Part shown: positions 32,831-43,395 of the stretch, piece after piece
Position numbering within the stretch: the first letter of the stretch is position 1
Layout: each line of letters opens with the position of its first letter
Assembly (NCBI RefSeq): GCF_000003815.2
Contig: NC_049989.1
Span: 2,401,583 to 2,465,582 of the forward strand
Source: Branchiostoma floridae
Taxonomy: Eukaryota; Chordata; Leptocardii; Amphioxiformes; Branchiostomatidae
Length of the DNA stretch: 64,000 nt
Direction of reading: 5' to 3'
The notes under the pieces: model-generated
The model's database searches: none
The model's input: the letters and a program-made list of their open reading frames with translations, nothing else
Told to the model about the DNA's origin: nothing
Made by a program: the position numbers and the translations under genes

Positions 32831-33084
32831 TATATTAGCATTGATTTAGGTGGATTAATATAGAATCAGGACATGATAAAAGATATATTGAAGGTGTCGC
32901 CCCACGTGTGCAGTAGATAATGACATATATCCAGACCCAGACAGAGCCCCGCCCGTAGGCCATCAAGGTGTCCGTGTGCGGAAAGAGATGGTATCGATTC
33001 ACGTCTCCGTCCCTCACCCTGTTCTATCGTGTCCTTGTCCTATCTTTGGTGTAATAGTCGGATGTGACTCGTGACAGAGTGTTG
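32831..33084. other. No recognised feature
   Basis: Unassigned sequence. Confidence 0.45.
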
Positions 33085-33220
33085 AGAAGGGATGGGCTCC
33101 ACCCTCCAGTACCATAGCCTAGATACAGTAGATAACTACCCACTGCCCACGCTACATCAATACGCTCCGGGACTACCTGTACGGCTGTACCTGTATCTTT
33201 ACCATGTATATCCCAGAGAA
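33085..33220 (+). repeat. Dispersed repeat shared with 18.89-18.99 kb
   Basis: GGGCTCCACCCTCCAGTACC, ATAGCCTAGATACAGTAGAT, AACTACCCACTGCCCAC. The reverse counterpart at 18.9 kb shows the same order. Confidence 0.5.
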
Positions 33221-33721
33221 AAAAGCCTCATGTGTAGAACGATGCGAATCTCAGCAAAACATGCTTCTATCAATCCCTTAAGGAAAAGGTATTAAGTATA
33301 CAGCGCGCAAACAAGCCACTTTAACTTTACACACTGTGAACGGATTTCTTACCTGGGGCAGTCACGAATCACCCACACAAATCTATCAACACTAGCACTG
33401 CAAAATCGAAGATGCGATGTGCCGTTCCAGATAGTACTCAGTTCATGGTCTACCATATGGTCGACTTCTTCGGAAAGCATCAACTTCGTTTCCTGCACAT
33501 TTGATAAAGCGTGTTCACTGTACGTAACGCGCACTCTAAAAATAGCGCTAAGGTCTGCCACAAATCTTACCACAAATGTCATTCTAAAACCTTTGTATCA
33601 TGCAGATAAGCCAGGTAGGGCCCTACACTGCGAAAATGGATTTTAGTGACCTCTGATTTCACCTTTTGAACAGGATTCAAGATTTAAAAATGGGGTCTAA
33701 AAAAAGAAAACAAATAAAGCG

Positions 33722-33850
33722 TTAAAAGTCGTTCTTCATCAGTCTATGAAATTCGTTGAGCGATCTGTGAAATGTTTGGACTCTCAGCGGTCGCAACGCT
33801 GTCGCAGCACGGTCGCAATAACGTCGTAACTCGGTCGCAGCCTCTAGTAG
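33722..33850. mobile_element. MITE family K fragment
   Basis: Shares GAAATTCGTTGAGCGATCTG then TGAAAT and a run of GGTCGCA/CGTCGCA motifs with the better copy at 42.23-42.47 kb. The outer TIRs are incomplete. Confidence 0.45.
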
Positions 33851-34224
33851 AAAGTGGGTGTGACAAAACGATGCCCGGCAGTTAAGAAAGGCCGCGGAAC
33901 GTCTGGAATCTGCACACATGATCAAAAGAGGCGGAAAAACAGGACGAAAATATTTTCTCAATATACGTCATGCATGTAGGAGATGAAAAGTACCCTCCGC
34001 GCGCGGAAGATGAACACATGTGGTGTGATTGTCCCTTCTGTCCTTGCCAATCGGACGGCTTATTAGATGTACAGACCGGATAACAACAACCCGCCACCAC
34101 CTGTGCTACACCACTCACGTCAAAGCAATTACGTCCTGGGGGACAGCTGAACTATCAGCGCCCTTCTTATACACCCCGACACTGTGGGGTAAAGACTAAC
34201 AAACTAAGTTGGTGTTTGGAATAT
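33851..34224. other. No recognised feature
   Basis: Unassigned sequence ahead of the LINE fragment. Confidence 0.45.
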
Positions 34225-34227
34225 AGA

Positions 34228-34627
34228 AGATCATAGAAGTTACCCGTGTGCGAAAGAACTTGTAAATACAGTACTTTAGATATGGTAGAAGACGAAACAC
34301 ATTTTATTTCAATCTGCCCCTTCTATGATCAAGAAAGAAAAGAGCTCTTAAAAGAAGCCATCAAATTCTATCTTAATATCTCCACGTTTACAGCCAAAAA
34401 GAAAACTATTCTCCTATTAACGTCGCAAAACCCACACATAACAGAAAAAGTGGGATCTTTCGTCTTCCACTGTCTCAGAAAAAGAAGTCAAACCCAATAA
34501 ATTGCATTTTTAAGTAAGACTAGTATACTGTTTTAGTGCTTAATATTATTTGTCTGTCTTTTTTCTTTTGTCGCCTGCAATTAGCCCTCGGGCAAGAATT
34601 TGCAATAAACTTATAAACCATAAACAG
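34228..34627 (+). pseudogene. LINE 3' end: reverse transcriptase C-terminus and 3' UTR
   Basis: The frame from about 34230 to the TAA at 34498-34500 carries the zinc-binding-like C-terminal signature of many non-LTR retrotransposon proteins: VEDETHF followed by CPFYD, with an upstream C-x2 pair whose second cysteine is serine (TCKYS). A 3' UTR of about 125 bp follows, with AGCCCTCGGGCAAGAATTTG then CAATAAACTTATAAACCATA as a repetitive tail. The catalytic RT domain and everything 5' of it are missing, as expected for a 5'-truncated LINE copy. The clade (CR1/L2-like) is a guess. Confidence 0.7.
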
Positions 34628-34789
34628 AGAGAAAGAGAGAAATCTTGATTAAGACAACAAAAGTACGGCGACTTTCGAAAGGTCTATTTCAACCATACAT
34701 ATATACAAACAAGTGTATACAAATGTATCACCTATATATACGTATCATCCACACAATCGGTTCTAAGGTCGTGATCATTTTTGTTGAAC

Positions 34790-34965
34790 GGAACATTGAA
34801 GGCAACTCGGTTGAGGCTGCACCAGTCTTTGGGCAGGGACGTAAAATGGCGCTTCCGTGTGTTCGAGGAGGTGCCTCAAGCACGTTAAATTGGAAGAGCA
34901 ACCACTCTCTGTTAGAATATACCCTAATACTGAAGGGAAACTTGCTGTCCCATGTTTCATGCACT
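34790..34965 (+). mobile_element. SINE family S1 body fragment
   Basis: Contains TCGAGGAGGTGCCTCAAGCA then CGTTAAATTGGAAGAGCAAC then CACTCTCTGTTAGAATATAC. The reverse of this order is seen at 49.73-49.88 kb, and the tail CACTCTCTGTAGAAAATATA at 44.58 kb. The tRNA head is missing. Confidence 0.6.
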
Positions 34966-34969
34966 AGGC

Positions 34970-35413
34970 ACTACGACGTGTACAACAACAAAAAGCCCAT
35001 GTGACACATAGCCGGCCATGGCATCCCGACCTGTTTTAGACTTTGCTTGAATTGGGATTTAGTCGTCAACAAATGTCATCTGAGGTTGGGAGTTTGTCAA
35101 CGAGGTTGCCGACCTTATTTGGATGGGGGGTGGGGGGTGGGGGTATGCTTGGACGTTGGAAGGTACGTAAGTGAAAACCTATTAGCGATAGGATTCTGTG
35201 GTACGAGTAACACGTACACAAACAAGCCGCAAAGCTTCTGGCCTCCGGTGTGGCTATCCGGTCAGCTCCGGCGAGCTTATCATTTTACCAGGCAAATAGA
35301 TGTCCAAGAAATGTGCTAGCGTTTCCTATAACAAAGCCGATACTTTGGATAGCATCCCGTGTATACCTTAAGGCTCTTTTTTTCTAAACCATTTTGACAT
35401 ATCCTTATATTTT
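34970..35413. other. No recognised feature
   Basis: Includes a GGGGGGTGGGGGGTGGGGGT run near 35126-35145 that could form a G-quadruplex. The rest is unassigned. Confidence 0.45.
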
Positions 35414-35430
35414 ATGTTATCTTCACGTAG

Positions 35431-35596
35431 GGATCCTAACACATCTGCCGATCTTCATTCTTTACGCCAAGTTTGTACAGCTTTAGGACGGAATACAGAT
35501 TTAGCTGGTGTGCATATCAGTAGTTCTCGACTTCCCGATGATGAAATAGCTATTGATCGCCTTGGATTGAATGTAGATATCGTTAAAGACTATTGA
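35431..35596 (+). CDS. Possible terminal exon, unknown protein
   Basis: After a plausible acceptor (TTTTATGTTATCTTCACGTAG, AG at 35429-35430) a frame of 54 codons runs to TGA at 35594-35596. It has a natural amino-acid mix (DPNTSADLHSLRQVC then ALGRNTDLAGVHISSSR, ending LNVDIVKDY). Codon use is AT-rich. No polyadenylation signal was seen close by. No family is recognised, and it could be a transposon or retrocopy fragment rather than a host exon. Confidence 0.35.
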
Positions 35597-35696
35597 CTTG
35601 ATTAACTCCTAAGAATTCGGTGCAAAATCTGGGTTAACTAGAAAATCGCGAAGTGTTTAAGTTCATTAGTACTCCACGATAGGCGGTCGAAAAGGG

Positions 35697-36600
35697 ACTG
35701 TCACAATCGTGGTAGGTCGTCGTACGATTGTGATGTAGAATTTTTCAAGCAGGCTGAAAGAGAACCAGCCTGTGGCAAAGATCTAATAATATAAAAACAA
35801 AAAAAAGCCGAATATTGCAAAACACGATCGTATGGCATTCGTGCGACCTATGTAACCGGGCCTATACAACATGTTTAAAATGCAGGTCCCGTCCTAGGCG
35901 CAATGCTTTATATAGCATCATAATTACGTCTATAATGCTTTTTTACAGATTACAGTACGCGTTCTGCATGTCTATCGTACGAACATCGTGAGACCTATGT
36001 AACCGGTGCCACACCGTCAAGGTGGACTCTCTCTGCACTTGGGGCACTGATGCGGCACTGCGGGGTTCGTTCATTGCGGCACTGTTGTGTTATTTCCGCG
36101 ACTTTTAATAATTAAGATATTGCGTAATACCCAAAAGTATGACTCAAAAGACAAAAAAATACACATAAAACGTAAGAAAACTCGTTCTTTATCTCTGAAA
36201 TTTGTTGAGTCATCTACGAACTCCGCAGTGCCGCACCGGTGCCCCGAGTGCAGTGAGAGTTCACCCTTAGGAACGCTCCTGTTTAAAATGCAGGGCCCGT
36301 CGCACGCGTCTTTGCTTTATAGCACCATAATTGCGTCTATGATGCTTGCAAATATCGGTCAAAACAGATTACAGCACGCGCCGTGCATGTCTATCGTACG
36401 ACGATCGTACGACCTATGTAACCGGGCCCGCACATTAGGAACGCTCCTGTTTAAAATTCAGGTCCCATCGCACGCGTCTCTGCTTTATAGCACCATAATC
36501 ACGTCTATGATGCTTGCAAATATCGGTCAAAACAGATTACAGCACGCGCCGTGCATGTCTTATAGGCGCTATTCTATACCTTGGACACGCCACGGCCGCT
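35697..36600 (+). repeat. MITE D-like tandem array interrupted by MITE A
   Basis: A family D unit (GGTCGTCGTACGATTGTGAT...ATTCGTGCGACCTATGTAAC) at 35697-35870 is followed by three units of about 140-165 bp. Each contains TTTAAAATGCAGG, GCTTTATAGCACCATAAT, ATTACAGCACGCGCCGTGCA and a CGTACGA cluster (35873-36010, 36281-36445, 36446-36560). A family A MITE (36019-36269) lies between the first and second. The long open frame here is repeat-derived. Confidence 0.75.
36019..36269. mobile_element. MITE family A, full copy
   Basis: Inverted ends AAGGTGGACTCTCTCTGCAC then TTGGGGCACTGATGCGGCAC, and CCGCAGTGCCGCACCGGTGC then CCCGAGTGCAGTGAGAGTTC then ACCCTTA. It is inserted in the D-like array. Confidence 0.88.
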
Positions 36601-38005
36601 CCCGCTGTAAAATAAATCACTCGGCGGCGCCCTGTGATAACAGAGTATACCTGTGTCTTTAAGATAAGAAAGGACGTCGTCAATAAAAAGAGGAGTGAGG
36701 AATGTGTTATGTAGATAGGAAGGTCTGCTGGTTTTGCTTTACAGTCGCTACCATTTGGTTGATGGAGAACAATTGGATGTACGGCCTTTAACGGTACATT
36801 TTTTTCTTGTTCACTCTTCGAGTCACTAAAGTCACAGTACGGATGGATAACGAAATCATCGGACGAAAGTAAATGGTTTTAATGAGATGAAGCATGCTTT
36901 TTATTTGATAGAAATGGCTAGAATAATCACGATCTGTGATCAGATTTCAGTATACCACGTGCCGGCATAACGTTATTGGATACCGTTGACTGTTTCTGTT
37001 TGAAAATCTTCCTCTTCATTTTCCTTTTTCAACGGAGAGAAATTCTGTTATAGAAATTGAGGGAAGCTGACTGAATTTCAAATGTCTTGTGAAGTCGGCA
37101 TGGCCAAACAATCATGGCAAGGCGACCCTGGGATTTCAAACGTAAAATCAAAGGCTTACGATGATGGTGTTATGAATATTCAGATTGCAGAAGAAACGCG
37201 CAGCGCCCAATTTTCCCGTACGTGTTTTGATCAGTGAGTTGTATGTAACGCCGTATGTTGGGAAAAGGAACGATTTGTTTTTGCTTTCAAGTTCTCAACC
37301 CTGCAAAATGAAATCGTGTTCCTTATCTTGCTGACGGGGTGGAGTTAGATAAATTACCAAGATAGCCTTCAATACAGTGTCGTCTGTCATTCTCCAAAAC
37401 AAGTTAGTAATAGATATACTGTTTGTTATAGAATACCCACGTTATATGATCGTGGTTAGAAACGCTACTTCAAGGTGGTTAAATACAAAACGACTTAGAT
37501 TTAGTTGATGTTGCAGTCTATGACGGACATTCAAAAGGACAAGGAATCAGGCCAAAAATAGTAAACGTTGATAGCTATAAAATGACACAAAGACGTAACT
37601 AAAACGATTGAATCATGTACTTGACGCGTGATTGATAAAAGATACAGCAATACAAAAAAGATCCCAGCCCAGCTGAACCCGTGCCAAACCCACAGTGATC
37701 AATGCGGCGTCTGAGCCGCTGCGGTGGTTATCTCTCTCCGTGAAAATGAAAGCCAATGTCAGCGCTTCGCCGCAAAACGCGACTGACTGCTTATCATCTC
37801 TCCTCAAAATAGAAACCATGGTTCGGAGCGGGATGAGTGGTTAAGATTGCCCACTGCGTGCGCCAGCAGGTTGAAAATGCCAGAACGGTTTAGACCTGGA
37901 TGTGTCAGCTCTATGTGAGTCTTGTGAAAAATAGACTGCGGTTTAGTCCCGTCAAGGTCGAGCACTAGAGAGGCACCTACCTCTGCCATGACGTCACCGC
38001 AGACG
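36601..38005. other. No recognised gene
   Basis: About 1.4 kb of unassigned sequence. Minus-strand frames at 37.6-38.0 kb adjoin the Gypsy remnant and may be further decayed retroelement sequence, but no motif is preserved. Confidence 0.4.
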
Positions 38006-38007
38006 GA

Positions 38008-38310
38008 TCAGCGGATACGGCGGGAATCACGCCAGGAAAGCGCGTAGAGAAACCGTGCGCCGCCGACGCGCCGAGACGGTGACATAAGCCACACGCCAAC
38101 CTGGAGGATATCCCGTTGCCGAAAGAACGTTGAAGGACACCTGTTAAGTCCGAATGGCATCACCTTTTGTTGGAAAATTCCCTCAGAATCTGCGGCGCCC
38201 CGCGTGCGTCGGTTCGGTTTCAAAAGGCGATATTCTCCGAAATAAACGAAAATGGCCGGTCGTGACGCCGGGTTAGCGCCGGTGTCAAAGGACAAAGGGC
38301 GTACAAGGTC
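38008..38310 (-). pseudogene. Ty3/Gypsy-type reverse transcriptase remnant
   Basis: On the minus strand the frame reads through an RT motif: FQQKVMPFGLNRCPSTFFRQ matches the VMPFGLxxAPxTFQRLM block of Gypsy-type RT. Ahead of it, FDTGANPASRP resembles the TGDAxPIRQxP linker that precedes RT. The intervening palm part is missing, the conserved alanine-proline pair is altered, and the YLDD catalytic box is not found downstream, where the frame degenerates. The region is GC-rich (CGGCGC, CGCCGACGCG) compared with its surroundings. This is an inactive fragment. Confidence 0.65.
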
Positions 38311-38434
38311 AAGAGCCCCGCGTGCGCCCGTGATTGGAAAGTCCTCCAGAGACCACTAGACACCCAGTAAACCCATCAAGACAGCCTGTCGCGTCACATG
38401 GGTCCACCACTTCTACATGCAGCAAAGAGAAGTG

Positions 38435-38855
38435 CTGAAAGATCTCAACAACATTTTAAAATGGTTTCGTCAGAGTTCTTTATGAAATGAGTATGACAAA
38501 AGAGTTTTCTTCAAGTGAACTATATTTTCGTGCTCTAGATGTCGTCACTCCAAGCCTAGTGCGTTTTACTGTCGCTCACAAGCCTAGATTTTAGGATCAT
38601 TGATGTCAAACCTAATACATCTTAAAACCACAGCTAAGAAGTTTTATCAACATCATTTTAAAGTATGACAAATGGTTTTTCTTGAAGTGAAGTATATTTT
38701 CGTGCTCTACCCATATCATCATCACTGCAATACACATGTCGTTACTCCTATCGCTAGCCTGGTGAGTTCTGTATCTACTGTCGCTCTCAAGCTTAAATGT
38801 GAGGATTATTGATGTTAAAGCTAACGCATCTAAAAACAACAGCTAAGAAATCTTA
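38435..38855 (+). repeat. Diverged tandem duplication, unit about 170-210 bp
   Basis: GTATGACAAAAGAGTTTTCT...TATATTTTCGTGCTCTA (38491) recurs as GTATGACAAATGGTTTTTCT (38663). TGTCGCTCACAAGCCTAGAT...ACAGCTAAGAA (38571) recurs near 38781. Different offsets (172 and about 208 bp) show indels in one copy. Confidence 0.85.
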
Positions 38856-39865
38856 TCTTACACATCACCGTTTAGTTCGCAGTGCATTTTGTTTTACCTT
38901 CGTCATTTTTTTGTAGCTTTTGTATGCAGGAACATAACTCTAAAGGCTATTTTGAAAGGCCATAATCTTTCAAGGTAGACAATTCTTGTGCACGGGAAAA
39001 AGTGACATTAGTTGTGAAATATACCACACGTTCAACTATATTCTTGATATTAAAAGGATGACATTGAGACGTTCTAAAATTTCAATTTATTTCAGACGGT
39101 AGAGTTCGTTATTGCAGCATGTGATAGCCTGTGTAGATGATTATCGTAGGCTGCCGAATCGATTGTCAATCTCGTTTAATGATAGACTATACTCTGATAG
39201 CAACAAATTGAAATCCTGGTCTAAGTAATCTATTTCCCAGTATGTGGTGGATTCATCCGGAGTCTATATCCTTGCCGTGGGTAGATTCATCGTAAAAATC
39301 CCCGGGCGGCGTTAAAAATATTAAGCCCGAAGCTGTCAAAATGCGGCCTTAAGTTGGTGTTTTCTATTTTTCATTATCGCCAGGACAATTAAGTTCGCTG
39401 CAGGTACTCAATCTCCGCCTAGCTTACAAAAAAGCCCGTGTTAGGCCAAACAAGTTACATGTAATTGCTTGTGAAAGGTCAGAAGGATTGACATTATTTT
39501 GGCCAACAGGCTGTCTAGATCGTTAAAAATCCAGCTCGTTAAAATCATGTAGAGTTTCCGTATCATGAACATGCGAAATAATTACGTGATAGGTAAAATC
39601 GTGAAAGAATGAGTCAACCATGAATAAACAACAGAAAGGTAACTAACATTTGAAAGATTTATCATCCTATGGTCTAGCCTAACAGCCTACTGCTCTGTTT
39701 GTTCTTACTAAATCACATTCATACGTTTTTAGTGACCAGCCCAACCAGGGTGTATCCTACTTTTAGTTGTCATGGTGACAACCGTCCAGGTCATCAACCC
39801 CGTTTTTAGGGACTAGAAGAACAGGAAGAAAACGGAACAGAAAAATAACATGTTTCCATTCCGCG
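38856..39865. other. No recognised feature
   Basis: Unassigned AT-rich sequence. Confidence 0.45.
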
Positions 39866-40150
39866 GTTCTACCTATTTTCTATAAAAATTTAAATCATAC
39901 ATAGAAGCTCTAATACATCATCCTTGGTATCCTTCCATATTCCTATCTAGCCCCCCCCCAAAAAAAACGAAGTTCGAACACAAGGGAATGATATATAATG
40001 ATTCTGCTTATTTCCTATGAAAATTAAAACTATACATAGCTCTAATACATCATCCTTGGCATCCTTTCACATTCCTATCTAGTAAAAAAAAAACGAAGTG
40101 TCAATGCAGGAATCATCTAAAGAACACAAGATAATATATATATGATATAT

Positions 40151-40186
<36 letters not shown>

Positions 40187-40272
40187 TCTGCCTATTTGCT
40201 GTAAAAATTCAAATCATACATAGAAGCTCTAATACATTATCCTTTGTATCCTTTCATATTCCAATCTTGTCT
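39866..40272 (+). repeat. Three-copy tandem repeat with an embedded AT microsatellite
   Basis: Units begin near 39869, 40001 and 40184 and share (C)CTATTT(T/G)CTATAAAAATT, CATACATAGAAGCTCTAATA, CATCATCCTTGG and TATCCTTCCATATTC. An (AT)n tract at 40131-40181 separates the second and third. A poly-C/poly-A run (39951-39967) separates the first two. Confidence 0.88.
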
Positions 40273-40770
40273 GTGGATACAAAAGAATAAACTGGTTGGT
40301 ACTCTTGGCACGTACAGGCCCCATGCTGTGCTTTAAGCACCTTGCAACAGCGAATAGTCGGTAATTTCCCCACACTCTTCACTAGTCGATAGTTCTCTCA
40401 TAGCATATGCAGGTGTATATGTGTGCCTGGGTGTGTGTATTCATGTAGTTTACTATTATCAGCCTGTCATGTACACAACGAATGGATTAAGACTCAATTT
40501 GCATAATTGATGAGGAAATTCCAAAAATTCAGTGTCTTCCAGGATAGAACTTTCATATAGATAACATATGTAATCAATGGCTGGCGAAGCATTAACAGAT
40601 ACCTATTATGCAAATGCGGACCCAATTAACATAATTAATGCAAACGTATAATAATCAATAATTGGCATATAAAAGATATATGATACTTACGTCGATGAAG
40701 GACATCCAGGTAATAAGATACGCCAAAAAGCAGTTACTCAAGAAATTGGACATGATTTAAGAAACGGCCA
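40273..40770. other. Unassigned; AT-rich blocks like family I
   Basis: AATTTGCATAATTGATGAGG near 40497 and ATTATGCAAATGCGGACC near 40604 resemble the ATTAATTATGCAAATTAGC modules of repeat family I. Confidence 0.4.
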
Positions 40771-40774
40771 GACG

Positions 40775-41077
40775 TTTCATACACCATCCAGGTGCGTATG
40801 CATTAAAATCCGTATGGATGTATTAGCCTCTACCAGACTCCAGGTTGCTGGAAAACTGGAACTTGGATAAATATATCCAGATAACATACCAGAGGAATTC
40901 GCTGGTCACAAGCCATACTCCTTGGCCAGATACCTCCTGTAACATGTTATACATCTATATTTGTCTAATTTCTACTATTTCTACAGTGACCTGTGGAGCC
41001 TGGTAGGGGCTATGAATTTCATACGGACCTCATACGGACTTGAATTTATATGCACGTGTGAGCCCACCTTAAGCTGA
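40775..41077. mobile_element. MITE family C copy
   Basis: CAGGTGCGTATGCATTAAAA then TCCGTATGGATG on the left. CTGTGGAGCCTGGTAGGGGC then CATACGGACTTGAATTTATA then TGCACGTGTGAGCCCACCTTA on the right. The centre keeps ACATACCAGAGGAATTCGCT and ATGTTATACATCTATATTTG. Confidence 0.82.
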
Positions 41078-41639
41078 TGGCAAACACTGCATGTTTCCTG
41101 TAAGGCTGATGATACAAATCAATAGCAATGCGTTTCTCCAACAACGGGTATCCAGAAAACGTCAGTGGGAGAATTAGCATTGATTGCCGAAGCCTTTGTA
41201 ATGATGTTATGATTGATGATGCAGTACCTAATGGGCTGAAGGCAACTCTCCATCACTACCGTTAACGGCACCTATTTTGGCAACCATAAAAACACGACAC
41301 GTGAACTGTGCTCCTTTGATCTTCCTCCGTGCATGGTCTTTGATTGGGACGTGTAACGAGTGGAGCTGCCACACACGCTCTGTTCAGGTTTGGCAGCTTC
41401 AAACGCACATGCGACGTGCCCTCCTATTTTTGGATGAAGTATTGATAAGAAACTACAATACTTTTCTTAAGAACCGTGGCTGTCTGTTTATTAGGTTTCT
41501 TCATTTGTACCTGACGTTCTTATAATAGCAAAATGCTATAATTAGAAGTTTAAAAATGTGGGTTTTATGTTTTACTTTTACGAAAGAGAATCACAAAAAT
41601 AAGGTCAATGATCTGGACGCTCTGGTTGTTACCATGGTT
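41078..41639. other. No recognised feature
   Basis: Contains a short frame (about 41277-41525) without a recognisable domain. Confidence 0.4.
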
Positions 41640-41722
41640 ACTGGTAAAGTAGCAGGGCCTGTGGTGTTCGATTACATTATGTAGCAAGTAGCAGGACAAA
41701 GCTGGAAGGGCTGGTCGCCATA
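41640..41722 (-). repeat. Dispersed repeat, reverse partner of 26.13-26.20 kb
   Basis: ACTGGTAAAGTAGCAGGGCC...TACATTATGTAGCAAGTAGC then AGGACAAAGCTGGAAGGGCT then GGTCGCCA is the inverse of 26131-26204. Confidence 0.7.
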
Positions 41723-42225
41723 TATATGACACAGCCTTCAATACTTATGCAATATCTTCGGCCAGGTATGTCAAAGTCACTTCAGACATTCAAAATCTTC
41801 ACTTTGCTATTAACCATCACAGATAAACTTCATGCGGAAACAGAAGAGTAGTTTGTTAGGCTAGACCATTGTGTTAACATTATGCATGTGATTGCAAATG
41901 GTCCCTTTCTAGTTAAATTTGTTTCACTTTAGATACCTATATAGCGCAATTACATTCCATTTCAGTGGCCTTAGTCTGTCAGAAAAAATCTTTCACCGAT
42001 GATGTGTACTATTTATACATATACAACATCAAGCGAACATAATGTGCATAATAACGAGGTTCTTTTTATAGCAGTACAAGAGGTAACGATCCATCGGCGC
42101 CAAGGAGGATACTAAGTATTCTGTGATAACAGAACCTTATCCAGGAATAGGAAAATGGAAACAAAGAGTCGAAGCGTTGTGCTCGAGGTGTTTGTCCATC
42201 AACTCTCCCTCTTCAAGTTCTCCCT
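41723..42225. other. No recognised feature
   Basis: Unassigned sequence. Confidence 0.45.
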
Positions 42226-42228
42226 TAG

Positions 42229-42469
42229 GCCCCATTTCCACTTGACGGCGATCGCGCTGCGCTCTCACTGCGCCCTAAATAGGGTATGTGTAACCTTCGC
42301 TTTCATACTAGGTATATCATACGAAATGAAAAAGTTTGACCGAGAATACAACAAAACGCAGAAAGTGTAAAAAGATTAGTTTCCTTTCTATACAATTCGT
42401 TGAGCGATCTGTCAAATTCTAGGTCACAGAGAGAGCGCGGCGAGAGCGCCGTCCTAATGGAAAGGGGGG
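42229..42469. mobile_element. MITE family K (TTA-flanked)
   Basis: Left end GGCCCCATTTCCACTTGACG then GCG. Right end CGCCGTCCTAATGGAAAGGG then GGG, inverted with mismatches. Flanking TTA on both sides (42226-42228 and 42470-42472) fits a 3-bp PIF/Harbinger-type target duplication. The inner arms carry GATCGCGCTGCGCTCTC and GAGAGAGCGCGGCGAGAGCG. The open frame inside is incidental. Confidence 0.7.
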
Positions 42470-42472
42470 TTA

Positions 42473-43019
42473 AGTCAGTTTGACTCGAGAAGACCAGCCG
42501 GCAGAAAGTTATGATAATTGTCCTTAGAGCAACCTTCGATCAACAAGGGCTGTGGGAACGAACGTAAACACACACCGAGCTAAACTAGAGGCTAAACAGA
42601 TGATACCTACACCGAAAACAATACCATGTCATAACGGAGGTACATGTACATGTACACGGGGAAGCCCCTGGACTCATTTCTAAGAAATATATGTCTCTTG
42701 ACCTGCGTAACCTCATATTCCTTAATGCTAGCGCTGTATCGCATGTAGTTTGGCTCGATATTTAAGTTACTTATGGAAACTGTTCACCACCCAGGTCCCC
42801 AGATACGATTTCTCTCCTTTACATTAATTTTTCTGTCAGCCACCTGTGCGTAGCATACTGACATTTCACAGTGTAATTAGAGATAAGTACAGGAAGCTTG
42901 AAGCTAGGTCTTAAAACACAACCCGTGGTGATTAATGTATTTCACCCGTAAAGAATACGTTAGCTCGAAGCTGCTTCTCGGCATTCCAGGTCCGATTGCG
43001 TTAAAAATAAAGCATCAGC
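42473..43019. other. No recognised feature
   Basis: Unassigned sequence. Confidence 0.45.
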
Positions 43020-43395
43020 ATGGCGGAGGGCAATCTCTCTCTCAGATCCCACTGGTCGCTGGAAAAATAAAACCTGTACTTTAAAAAAAATCACGGGTCT
43101 AAATGGCAAGTGTGCAGATGCTGACACACTGGCAGTACCAAATCCGTAGGTGTTTCTGGGCACCCTTTGACAGATTAGCCGTCGATCCACCGTCATGGGG
43201 GCAGTGGCATGGCGAGTATCGAACTCAGGACCTACTGATTCTGATTCCAACTCTCCAACTCTCCAACAGTTGCGGCATACAGACACCTGTACTTTCAGGC
43301 GGCTAACTCCTCTGACGTGTAACAAGTCTATCTGGCCATTTTCTGCCATTTTCCAGCGATCGATGGAGTCTGGTAGAGACAAGGCAAGGCAAGGG
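43020..43395. mobile_element. MITE family C copy split by a SINE
   Basis: The left piece has CCCACTGGTCGCTGGAAAAA then TAAA. The right piece has GGCTAACTCCTCTGACGTGT then AACAAGTCTATCTGGCC...TTTTCCAGCGATCGATGGAG then TCTGGTAGAG. Together they follow the order of family C. The SINE at 43083-43284 interrupts them. Confidence 0.65.
43083..43284 (-). mobile_element. SINE family S3 with 11-bp target duplication
   Basis: A 202-bp reverse copy of the SINE at 19.2 kb. On the minus strand it contains GAGTTCGATACTCGCC as a B-box-like site and ends AGACCCGTGATTTTTTTT. It is flanked by ACCTGTACTTT at 43072-43082 and 43285-43295, an exact target duplication. Its head is slightly truncated or diverged (GTCTGTATGCCGCAACTG). 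Confidence 0.85.

Noticed and set aside
36087-36662. 191-codon open frame on the plus strand
   Set aside because: It runs through a family A MITE and the CGTACGA tandem units; the same peptide is repeated because the DNA is repeated.
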